Below are positions 1-12,800 of a stretch of DNA of 64,000 nucleotides, in pieces. The stretch's first letter is position 1. Each line of letters opens with the position of its first letter. Below the pieces are notes generated by a model that saw nothing but the letters and a program-made list of their open reading frames with translations, searched no databases and was not told the DNA's origin. Both the position numbers and the translations under genes were made by a program. The DNA lies in the NCBI GenBank assembly GCA_021292105.1, contig CM037857.1, positions 28,541,161 through 28,605,160 on the forward strand, in the 5' to 3' direction. The stretch comes from Anadara kagoshimensis (taxonomy: Eukaryota; Mollusca; Bivalvia; Arcoida; Arcidae).

Positions 1-335
1 TTGATACAGAAATAAACAGTTTATACAGATGAAATCAAGTTGTATAAAACTGTCTTGATCTTCCAAAATTTTACATATTGTCACAATACAAAGTCTTTTA
101 AATGAGGATCTCATTGCATACTATATTCTACATTTTCAATTTTTCTAAGTTCATAAAAAATTGTGTGAATTTTTTAATCCAAACGCGGAAAGGTAGTTGT
201 CCAAAAAGGAAAAACATTGTTGCTGACTTTCCTAAAAGTTATTCAATCGAATATCATGAATATAAAGTCACCAACTAAAATTATAGTTTGTGTTATTAAT
301 GATGTCATGATGATATCATATCTCTATAATTTCAG

Positions 336-420
336 AGATTGTCAGACGGGAAAATCTATATACACAGCCCTACAACTCAGTAGTATGTTTAACATCAGTC
401 AGTTTACAAATTATAAATCT
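336..420 (+). CDS. PROM1-like: Gene 1 exon a: extracellular loop 2
   Basis: 85 bp between TTTCAG and GTGAGT, entering at phase 2 and leaving at phase 0. It encodes [14 protein letters not shown] and continues to FTNYKS, 28 residues. It aligns with gene 2 exon 15 (also 85 bp, starting SCEANKGAFEALKM), sharing the Cys and the final F-K-S. It is the first exon visible for this gene. Confidence 0.85.
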
Positions 421-3400
421 GTGAGTATAAATAATATCAGTAAAACCTTATTATCACCAGCTTCACCACTGTTTGTCTAACAATATTTTGGCATTATAAA
501 GGGATGTGGCGTTAAATCAATTGAGATTTATAAGGAGAAACAGATTTTGGAACTTCAAATTACTGTGGTGATAAGTAAGGTGGCAAAGTGATAGAATCTG
601 ACTGGGATATAAATTATCATTACTCCACTATCCCAAAACTGACCACTTCGATTTCATTGAAAGAATTTTTGACTGTAATGTAAAATATCATTAGTCTCCC
701 ATACCAGAACTGACCACTTCGATTTAATTGAAAGTGAAAAAAAATTTGACTTGGTAGAACACACCAAAATAACAGTGTTTTCAGTAATTAAGAAAATGAC
801 ATTCTGATTATGGTATTTCAAGGGGTAATGAAAGATAGTGTGGCGCGTGCCAAATTCAATGAAGGGCATTTTGAATTTGGCATGTGCCACACTATCTTTC
901 ATTACCCCTTGTAAATATATTCTCATAAGTTTTATGTACAAATTTATTTTGATTGACTATTTAGAATACTTTTTGTAATACTTTCAGTCTTTAGACATAG
1001 ATACACAGTTAAACAGTATAGATGGTAGTATTGATTTGTCAAATTTTGAGATTCTGACACCAGAACTCCAGTCACAGTTAAACGATCTGAAGAGTGCAGT
1101 CAACATCAACTTTACAGCCTTTTATGCAGAGGTATGTTATCAAATGTTATGTACATTTCATCTTATTTGGAATAAGTTGCCTATATTCAAGTTTTAAAAA
1201 AAGGGAAACAAAATTAATTTTAAAAAATAATAATAAAATGGGAGAATTGTGTCTATGTAGTACAGTTGAAAAAAGAGGGTACTTGTTTATATTGCAGGAA
1301 TTTTGGGGGTTGAAACTCCATTTTGTTGCACTTGGATTTTCAAGTGGTTGATGCTGCATTATTAATTTCCAATTGTTTTTATACAAAATGCTTAAGATAG
1401 ATTTTTAGTGAGCTATTGCAATTGTTCACCATCCGTCGTCTGCTGTACGTCATCCATTGTGTCTTAACATTTTACATTTTATGTTACTGGAAGCATATAT
1501 CTGTTGGTAAATTTAACCCCATTGAATATTGAATAAATTCATAAAATAAACAAATGAAAATTCTCTTTCAAAAATTTAAAATATAAACTGTGTATGCTTG
1601 GGAATAGGGGTCAAAAAGTAACCCACTTACCAATTTCTTCACAGATGTTGGCCACCATCTTTCATTTCACCTGTGTATCAGCTGCCAACCCTTTTCATAT
1701 TCTACAGAGGAAACCCCAAAGGGAAAAAATAAAGGGGTACAATAATTATATAAATTTTTATCTTAGAAATTGAATAAAGATAAAAACATTACATATACAA
1801 AAGCAAAAAATTTTTTGACAGTGATAAAAAATATTTTTTGTAAAAATTCAAATTTTCAGAACTTTGAAAATTATAAAACATAGCCCCACATGGAGCCCCA
1901 TTAAAATGAGTGTTAAAATGTGACAGAAACCAAAGTTTTGAATTTTTTGGATTTGAACACCTGGCACAGCCTACGTCAATTTCATGGCATGATTGACAGA
2001 TCAACAGAAGCGTTAATTTCACCATGTTTAAAACATATGCTTTAGTTAACTGGTGATTGTGATTGACAGATCTCAATGTCTATGTCCATTTCACTCTGCA
2101 TTTTAAAGTGCAAATGACTGTAATAAATATTCGGACATTTTGTAAAATCCTTCTTTGTTTCATATAAAACCATATATAATATATATTTTTTTAAATCTCA
2201 AATATTTATTTCTTGGCAAATTTCCATGATTTTACATAGTGTCTGAATATTTCTTGCACATCACTGTATATTCACATGCATTGCAATGAATGACACGAAA
2301 ATAAAAGTATGAGAATACCTTGGAATGGCAATTCAGACATTAATGTGAAAAGTGAATTTTCCCATTTACAGTATAAAAAATGAATTTTTCAGATAAATAT
2401 TATTTGTTGTACTAATGAATCTTTGGTTGTTATTACTTTGAGAATTAGAAGTAAACAGGGTTAGTTCTTGCTGTCAAAAAAATGAGTAAACAAAATTATC
2501 CAATTTTTTAATTTAACAGCTAATTTATGTGTTAAAGAGCTAGAAAAAGTAAGAAACTAAAAGTGACAAAAATGCCTCAAATGTGGAACTGTAGAACTTC
2601 TAATCTGCTGTATAGATTGTCCTTGATTAACAAATTGTAACACTTGTTTTACTGTTTCATACTTGTGTATATGGGGAAAAAAAATCTTTGATCTTAGTCT
2701 GCCTCATATAGCAATTGATACAGATTTTTGATCAAGGATAATAGCAAATATCTTTGATTTGGAGCCAAAAATTATAAAAATGAGCAATTTGCTAAATTGG
2801 AGAATGGCAGAGCTAACCCTGAGTAAGGGACAAATCAATAAAAAGAAAGAAATTATAATTATATATAAAGTTTGAAAAACATATAAGTGACACTTTTTAG
2901 TATTAATTGTTATTTTCCACTGTCTTTTTTTAACAGTTGAATAAGAATGCCATGACTAACGATTTGTCAACATTTTCTGCTGGCCTGAGGGTTTATGCTA
3001 CGTCGGTCACTGATCCAAACTATCGGGTTTGTATATATAAAGGATATGGGTGATATCCATTTGCGCCATTTTGACGTCCTTTTTCGCCACAATCTTTTTG
3101 CGCCAATATATCATTTCTGCCACCAACTATCTAACAACTCTTAGTCCTTTTGGGCCAACATGATACCCAACTGCTTCACTTTATTGGGAATGCGATGGAG
3201 ATATGAACAATAATTTCGACTTCCATCCTTTACCCAAGCTTGGGACCAGCAGTGTCTATATTACTGTCGGAGTTAAATTCATTTTAATTAATAATCTATT
3301 TTCTATATTAAAAAGACTTAAAATTTGAAACACTTACCTATTAACATATATAACATGAATTACCTGTACAGGTAGACTGGCGCAAAAGACCTCCAGATTC

Positions 3401-6400
3401 TGGCGGAATTGAAACACTGGTAATTTTAATTGTTGCGGAAATGATACCTCTAAAGATATGCAATTGGTGCAAAAGGACGCTTTCCACTGATATAGACACT
3501 AGATGCTAGGGTTCCACAAGTTTGAAATTATTTAATGCTAAATTTCTGTAAAATATAGTCCTTTCCAAAGACACAAGTTTGCTTTAAAAAAGTTTACTTT
3601 TTTTGAAAGAATTTCTCAGAAATTAGTTACCATTGCCGATTTTGCTACCAGGAAGGAAAACGTAGCAATTCAAAAATCTTTTGATAGATTTTACTTAGTC
3701 CTCTTTGTGCCTGGGGCACATAAGGCCTCAGTAATCCTCAGTTTTGGTTTCTGTAGCGGTTGTATTTTTTACATGTTAGGGTTGCTAACCCTAAGCATAA
3801 CCCCCTGGACTCGGAGGACCAGTGGTTTTCTGTTGGGGTTTTCCTTCTCTTAGTCACAGGGTCCGGTTATTTGAAGGCGCCGGAGGCTCGCCTTTCGCCA
3901 CTGTCACTCAGCTGCCGAAGCATTTCCAGGGTCACCAAAACGAGGTGTGACAAGTGACTTTGCTGGCAGAACCTTTTTGAGTTGGTAGGCATTAACTCGT
4001 GGTTTTTGTTAGTGTATCTGATGGATTTTAGTGTAACCATATTGAAATAATATTGGTGTTGGCTGTGTTAATTTTTGTTAGTGATTCAGCTTTTCATTGC
4101 ATGTAAAAATATATGATAATTATGTCACCCAAAGCAAGTAATGGATGTATTAGTTTTGCTGTGTTTCTTATTCTTCTTGCACCTCAACCCTTGTTGGGAA
4201 GGTTTCTTGGAGATGGCTTGGCAGATATTTTTGAAACTTAATAGGGATTTATATTTCTGTTTTTTTAACTGGGATCCAATTGGTTCACTGTATTGCACAA
4301 TTTGGACCCAAATGGTTTTTATTTGGGGACATAGTAACAACATGCCACCACAAATACAACTTGTTAAAAATTTCAAAATGTATCGGTACATATATTTTTC
4401 CGTGGACAAGATTTTAAAATGCATGCTAAGGTTATAGTAAAATAGATGCTTCAGACTTTCAGACTTACATACAAAATACTTAAAATTTATGTGAAGTTTG
4501 TATACCTACCTAGTCCTTTTTATGCCCGGGGGCACATAGGGCAAGGACTAGAGTTTTCCACTTTTCTCTAACTTGTTCCATCCTCTCCAGTTCTCCACAA
4601 GTTAGTCTATGTTCTTTCATTTCCTTTTCTAAGTTCTCCGCCAGGTGTTTTTGGGTCTGCCTTGCTTCCTTTTTTTTTCCTTTTTTTCTTTTTTTATAAG
4701 TTTGTATATATAGTGTAAAAGATTGATACAAATTTAATATTTTTTTATATTTTATATTTAATTTTTTCATATTTTGTTTAATTACAGGCTGAGTATGAGT
4801 ACCATGCCAACAGTTCAGATAACATAAAGTCTAATCAAGTAGCTGATGTAGACTCCGCAATGGTAAGGAAATACATTCCTCATCCATGTTTTTTGTGCCA
4901 TCCCTGTTGATTTCCGGATGTGGGATTTTGTAGGGACAGGGTTTTGGGTGCTATCCCTTTTGATATTAGGATGTAGCATTTGATGAGAATTTTTCAAATG
5001 ACATTGTAAGAAGGAGATAGGAGAATTAAATTAAATTGTTCATTTGAGTCAAGATTTTGAAGGGTAGCTATGCTATGCATTGCCAAAAAAAACCCAAAAA
5101 AACAAACCAACCATTGGAATCATGTATTTAATTCATTATTGTTGATATAATGTCAAGTCATCCAGTATAAAGTGATCTAGTCAACCTTATTATTTTTGTT
5201 ATGTTTATTACTGTTTTTGCATGAGTAAAATTTTTGCTGTTTGAGCTTGAAAAAATCTATGTAAATATTAACCTCGCCTAAATTTCTACTCATAGTCATA
5301 TCTGTATCAGTCATAATTTTATTTTTCCGTATTGTTGGTATAATGGTATTGAGGATCTCTGTTAACTTGCACCAGCATGAAAATATTACCCACACGAAAT
5401 TAAAGGTGCTGTATTAAAACAAAGTTGTGAATATTTTGCCATGGAGAAATAACCCCATTTACATTATTTATTCATATTTTCAGGCATCTTTGGAGGCAGC
5501 GGTTAGGAGCTTAGAGTCAGCTGTTAATGGAACTAGTGTAAGTATGATGTTAATTAAGAAATGACATTTTGATCATGGTATTTCAAGGGTTAATGCAAGA
5601 TAGTGTGGCGCCTGCAAATTCGATGAAGGACAAAACCCTTCTTCTTTTTTTTTTGGCATGTGCAAATACCATGAGCAGAAATGTCATTTCTTATATTTAC
5701 AATTCTTTCTTTTAATAAATATTTTGATTTGTTTTAACCCTTGGCACTATTTCTTCCATAACTGCTCATGTGAGATAGGATTTTAAGCCATGCAAGATCA
5801 GCGTATCTCACATGACCATGTGACCCCTAGTGTAGGACATGAGGTAATATTGCGGGGAAATTGATACACATAAAGGGACATGACCCCAATTGTCTTTCAT
5901 GGGAATTGCAATACAATTGCTTCTTTATGTTTCATCGAAGACAGGTACAGTCATATTGGAAATATATACATATACAGTACACTATCTTTGTCTCAAAGTC
6001 CAGGGGACTGCTTAGTACACTTTTGAGATAACTATAAACATTTTAGATGCTGCAGAAATTGCATGGAGTGGAGTAATGGTGTTTTACAACCCTGTCTAGA
6101 TTTTTTCCAGTCAGTTCTGGAAGATGGAGAAGATAAAACAACTGACCTTTTGACAAGCAAAATGGATTCTATTTTAAGTTATAACATGAATTGTTTAAGA
6201 CATGTGAAATTTGTTTGAGGAAATAGTAGTAATAGTAGTTTTCAGTGAGAATTATAATGAACTTTGATTTGCACTAATTCATAGAATTAATCATTATACC
6301 CATCCCTAGTATAACTATCAGGTTTTGCCAGAATTATAATTGGCTTATCAGTTGTATTGAGACCACAATGTTTTGCATTCATTTCTCTTACTAGAGCAGG

Positions 6401-7651
6401 GCTTTATAGACAGGTAACCTTTCTAGTGGGGGTGTGATATTTTAGTGATATTTTTATTCATCCTCCCACCCCTACCCACACAGAGTATATTGATTAAGGT
6501 ATACTGGAATCACCTTGTCTGTCTATCTAAACATTATTTTGTCCAGAGGTTTATTACATGACCCAATTTTTCTTAAATTATGCACAGATGTTACTTGTGA
6601 TAAGAATCTGTGCATCTTTGATTATTAGTTTTGAGGCGGACATGGCCAAGTGGTTCTGTCACTGGCTTTCAAAGTCAAGGATTGTGGGTTGGAACCTCAC
6701 TCAGGACTTAAAAATTTTCTGAGATGATTTTCATGTCAAAAGAGCTGTAAAAAGCTGAAAGTACTAGAATAGTCTTGCAGATGAGACTCAAAACTGAAGT
6801 CCAGTGTCTTGGTGCACCCTGAAGACACTGCTGTAGAGTTTAAAAAGGGTTCATCACCTGTGACCGCTACAGAGGATGCTTACAACTAGAAGCGATTGAA
6901 ACAGACTAAGCAAGATAAGAAAAAAAATTGTTTGATAAGATTTATTTTGTGAAATTATCAGGAATTATTGTGATTGCTTGTCTTACTTTTTTTCTAAGCA
7001 TTTGTTTTTTTGATCACTGCTTATTGAATTCTGCAAGATTCATTATGCACAGATGTTACTGTTGATAAGAACTGGTGAAACTGCGATTATTAGTTTGATC
7101 AGATTTATTTTAAGGAAATACATCCATAACTTGAAGTTGTCTGACAGTAATATGAGATTCTCATAACCAAATGACAAAATCTATGCCTGGAAGAAAGAGA
7201 GGGGGGGGTATAAGTAGACTTCACTGATAGTTGTAGTTATTTTTTTCAATATATAAATCTTTTCTTTATAGTCTACAGTAGATACAGTAATACAGAACCT
7301 GAACACAACACAAGAGTATCTCAGAAATAATGCTTCTACAGCTATAAAATCTGTAAGTATATTAGGCCATGCCATTTTTTTCTTTGTTAAGCGTCCACTG
7401 GGGGTTTAGGTTTTAGGACTTCAAATATGAAAAACACAAACAAATATTTTGATAGTCTACAGTAGATACAGTAATACAGAACTTGAACACAACACAAGAG
7501 TACCTCAGAAATAATGCCTCTACAGCTATAAAGTCTGTAAGTGCCATGACAGTTTTTTCTTTGTTATTAAGTGTCCACTAGGGGGTTAGGTTTCAGGACT
7601 TTAAACTTAAAAAACACAAACAAATATTTTATCAAATTTATCAGGTATTCT

Positions 7652-7682
<31 letters not shown>

Positions 7683-9408
7683 CAAGCTTCAAGTTTTCAA
7701 GTTTTCAACTGAAAGGTCATGTGAGCTTATGGCATAGCGCAGCGTGTGTATGTGCGTGCATGCGTGCGTGTGTGCATGCATGTGTGCGTGCGTCGTTAAC
7801 ACCTATTTTCAACATCTCCTCTGAAACTACAAGACAGATTTCAAAAAAACTTGGTGAGAAGTATATATGGGTCGGTGCAATTCAGATTTGTTCGTGGTGT
7901 TGCAATGGCTTTCATAACTAGGTCAAGGTGACCTAGGGGTGCAAAAATCTTGAAAAATTTTCTACTCCGAAATTATTGATTGGTGAAAAAAACTGATGTG
8001 ATATTTGGCTTTTCTAGGGTCTTAAGCCTATAGTTTGTTCATTTTGTAAAATTTGGACAAAAAATAGGTTAGGCGTTTTTGCGTTTAATTTTGAAAAAAA
8101 TCGTAAAATAGCTTCAAATTGTTATAACTTGACTATTTGAATAGATAATGACATGGGGTTTTCAGTTTGGACATCTTCTTGTTAGTATCTTCAAAATGAG
8201 GTCAAGGTCAATTGTGAAGGTCCTGACCCATTTTTTTTTACCTCTGATTATAATTATTATCTCGAAAACTATAAACTTTTTGTATAGGCATGTATATTAG
8301 AATGTTGTAGGTATTGATACAACGATCATTTTGATGTATAGAAAAAGGTCGTGTGTTCAAAGGTCAAGGTCACAGATGCAAAACAATACCGAAATGGTTA
8401 ATTATCTCAAAAACTATAAACTTTTTGTATAGGCATGTATATTAGAATGTTGTAGGTATGGATACAATGATCATTTTGATGTATATAAAAAGGTCATGGG
8501 TACAAAGGTCAAGGTCACAGATTCTAAACAATACAGAAATAGTAATTATCTCGAATTTTGTTAACTTTTTGTATAGGCATGTATATTAGAATGTTGTAGG
8601 TATTGATACAACAATCATTTTGATTTATAGAAAAAGGTCATGGGTTCAAAGGTCAAGGTCACAGATCTGAAACAATACCGAAATGGTTAATTATCTCCAA
8701 AATTATAAACCTTTTGTATAGGCATGTATATTAGAATGTTGTAGGTATTGATACAACGATCATTTTGATGTATAGAAAAAGGTCATGGGTTCAAAGGTCA
8801 AGGTCACATGCGAAACAATACCGAAATGGCTAATTATCTTGAAAACTATAAACTTTTTGTATAGGCTTGTATATTAGAATGTTGTAGGTATTGATACAAC
8901 GATCATTTTAATGTATAGAAAAAGGTCATGGGTTCAAAGGTCAAGGTCACATACAAAATAATACCGAAATGTTTAATTATCTTAAAAACTTTAAACTTTT
9001 TGTATAGGCATGTACACATGTATATTAGAATGTTTTAGTTATTGATACAACGATCATTTTGATGTATAGAAAAAGGTCATGGTTTCAAAGGTCAAGGTCA
9101 TAGATGTGAAACAATACTGAAATGGTTAATTATCTTGAAAACTATTAACTTTTTGTATAGGCATGTATATTAGAATATTGTAGGTATTGATACAACAGTT
9201 ATTATGATGTAAAGAAAAAAGTCATTGGGGTTTAGTATTTATGTTTTCTTTAAATCTATCAGCAAGCCATTAGTTATCAGGTGAGCGTATCAGGCCCATG
9301 GGCCTCTTGTTTTTCTTTGTTATTAAGCATCCACTGGGGGGTTAGGTTTTAGGACTTCAAACATGAAAAAACACAAACAAATATTTTATCCAATTTATCG
9401 GGTATTCT

Positions 9409-9441
<33 letters not shown>

Positions 9442-9818
9442 GGTTTTTATGTTACATTTTTGTTTTGTTAACATGAATACATATTTCCATGTAACAAATA
9501 CACTATGTATGTTTTTTTTTATACACTGGCATTAGGTAAAACCAAAAAGTACTGTTTAGTTAGGTGTCTGAATAATAAATAAATATGTAATGATTTTTTT
9601 TCAAGCAATTCTTTATTAGAAAGTAATTTTCAATATTTGATGTTCAAAATACCCAGTTGGAATGGCAGTTTAATTTTAGCTCACCTTGTAAAGGCCCAAG
9701 GTGAATTTAGCTTGTAATGTTTTCAGTACCTCAGAACCAATGAACCAGTTTGCCATGGATATAAGCAGATCAATCTAGTGTTAAAATTTATGTAAAATGT
9801 TTCTTATAAAGACTAGAT

Positions 9819-9862
<44 letters not shown>

Positions 9863-12800
9863 CATGCATTTATTTATTGTGTAAAATAAAATGTTCTTAT
9901 TCTTCTGTATTTAGGAAGCGTCTACATATGCTAACAGATTGTTTGGTGTGGTAGATTCCTACGTAAATGATACCCTTAGTGCAGTAAGTGAATGAAAATA
10001 CATGCATGAAATTTTTCCATTCGGAACACCTGGCCTCACTTCCATTGTGGAAGTTCAACTTAATTTGACAGTTTTCAAAGTTTTTAATTTGTTTTTGGAT
10101 TGTAATTTGGACATGGATTGGTATGTTTGTTTTTAATGTTTAGAAAAAAATATTTCTTCAAAGTGCCAAATTAAAAAAAATATTTCAATAGGGACTTTGA
10201 GTTATAACTGTTATGTCTGTCACTATAAAGTTTATATCTCTTGTTGGTATGAGGAAATAAAATGATTGCTATGCATTAACTGAACATTTCCTCCTAAAAT
10301 AAAATTAATGATTGAGAAATTTCTTACAGACTAGAAACATTTAAATGATTTACCACTTGGATGAGCAATAAGGCCTTCTCTTAAGCTAATTACCTTTAGA
10401 AGACAGAGGGGGGTATTAAATTTGAGTTTCTGTCTGTCCGTCCTTCCTTCCATTCGTAAGTCCGAAATTCTTGTCCGCACAAATTCTCTAAAACAAAAAA
10501 AAAAAAACAGTATTTCATGAAACTTGGTGTAAAGCATCGACATTGATAGGAGATACACATATTGTTAACCCGAGATGGTTTGCTCATTTTCCTGAGAGTT
10601 ATATCCCTTTGAACATAAGTGCAAATTACAAAAAAAAAAACAAAAAAACAAAAAAAAAAAAAAAAAAAAACCACCTAATAGCAAGGGATCATAATTCACT
10701 GAATTTACTTGTTCTTTTATCTTCAGTTGGACAGTGAGCTAGGTAAATGTACACCAGTATGGAACCTGTACAACTCTATCATTGTGACATCCTTATGTAG
10801 ATACACCATTGATACATTGGTAAGTGTGGAGCATTTGTCAATCTAGGAGTTTTCAGGAGTGGACTTGTTCAAAAACTTTCCCCTACAATACCACAACATC
10901 AATATTTTTTCATTCATGTAATGTTAAATGTGGCACATCAATGCCTCAACAATAGGATTTTTTGGCAAAATGATGGATCAATGACTCCATGGCGTTATTC
11001 TAGAATGAAAACTGGTGGAGTGTTAATTTCAGTTAAATCTCTTTATCCCGAAATCCATAGGGAAAGGAAGAAAGGTTGACTGGAAAAATTTTGACTTGCC
11101 TGAAATTCGAGATAGAGGATTGAATGGCAATCAGAAGGGGGAGGGTTCTACATGTCGACTAGAAGTCATGCCAATGAAGATTCTATTCACTTAGTCAAGG
11201 CAGAGAAAACGGCTGACCTTTAGAAAGCAAACTGACAATTTCTCACACTAAGATCTGATTGAAATTTTTTTCTCCAATACCCAATATATTCCTGTTTTGT
11301 AAAGCTTTTATGTTAAAAATTATCCTAAAACTATGCCAAAAGTACATTGTTTGCATCCAAATGAGGTCACAATTTAAAATGCTGAAATCACAATCAAAGT
11401 GATATTGTGACATCATAGTGCATATGGTGAGACATTGAGAGGTACAGAGACAGAAAAATCTCACCCTGTTAAAACTAAAAAGGTGGGATTTTCTTGTCTA
11501 ATATGGAAGACTACTGAAAATAACATAATCAATTTTTGTTGACGTTCTCACGTCAAATGATTATGACGCTATCAATTCAGCCTTTGTAAGTGAATATGAC
11601 TTTGAGAAAATTGTTTGGTTGAGACAAGTAATCTCGCACTAGGGCGAGACAGAAAAATCTCACAAGGTTAAAAAGGTGGGATTTCTATGTCTCATATGTG
11701 TCTATACTCCTGTGTTGAATACAGATGGAGTGGTATGCATAGCTCAATGGTATAGCACTGGCCGATAGTGCTGGAGGTCCCAGGGTCGATTCCTGGTCCG
11801 ACCTGTATTTTTTCTCCTTCCTGTTACAGTGTGGTGGCCAGTGTGACCCCCGGAAATGATGGACTGGCAATGTGGTAGCCATATAGTCCATCTGAGGGAA
11901 TTTGGGTGAGATTTCCCACTTGGGACCGTGGGAAACTCAAAACTAATAGGGGAGGAATGTAGCAGTCTGGGTAGGTCAGTGGTAGAGCACTTGCCTATAG
12001 TGTGGGAGGTCCCCTGTCTGACCTTGCATTTTTTTCCTTCCTGTTGCACAGAATACATTCATCTGTCATTTATTGTTTCTTATTTTTATTTCAGAATGGA
12101 TTTTGGTTTGCTTTGGGGTGGTGTATATTTTTCTTTGTTCCAAGTCTGATATTTTCAGTGAAGTTAGCCAAACATTTCAGAAGAATGACACACACCGGTG
12201 ACTTGTAAGTATCATTTTCAAACTCTGCGAATCTATAAAAATAACAGAATACAAATTCCTGTGTCAGGCCATTCCAAGTGTTTCTGTGTTTAGCATCAAA
12301 AAATTTTTATTTCTATTATTGTTTTGCATAAAGGCAAGTACATTTTTAACTACTCAGTACTCATTTTCTGGGGTTTATACTTTTACGAATTTTCTAAATC
12401 TCTTGGGGTACACAAATGCATGCAGTGTTTAGTGGTAAAGGACAGTAACTAGTATTTAATAGGAGTCTTATTACGGTAAACAAAAATGGCAACATGGTTC
12501 GCAAGTCATACAGAATACAAAATCAAAATTAAAATGGTCAAACTGGTCCCACTTTGCAGGGTGACAAAAATGTTTTACAGGTTTCAGCAGGGTACATGGG
12601 GCTAAATAAAAAGCCAAAAAGCTATATAACTTATAATATGTATGTACCCATTTGTTCTTATGTAAGACTCTGTATCCAACATTCAGGGTGTTTAGGGGAC
12701 CAAAAAATGTGAAAAAAAGTTAAAGTTGTTGTATATACAGGTTGTGCTAGTCTAGTCTTCCGACAGTTCTTGCAGTAAAACTGACAACTTCGAGTGCATG

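Noticed and set aside
7571..7921. 116-codon frame with a poly-Phe stretch
   Set aside because: It spans the intronic duplicate, a T run and the start of the mobile element; no coding features.
11738..12030. tRNA-like sequences (TAGCTCAATGGTATAGCACT with GGGTCGATTCC)
   Set aside because: The sequence has A- and B-box-like parts but no acceptor stem pairing that I can close, and it is repeated nearby (about 11967-12027); SINE head remnants are more likely than tRNA genes.
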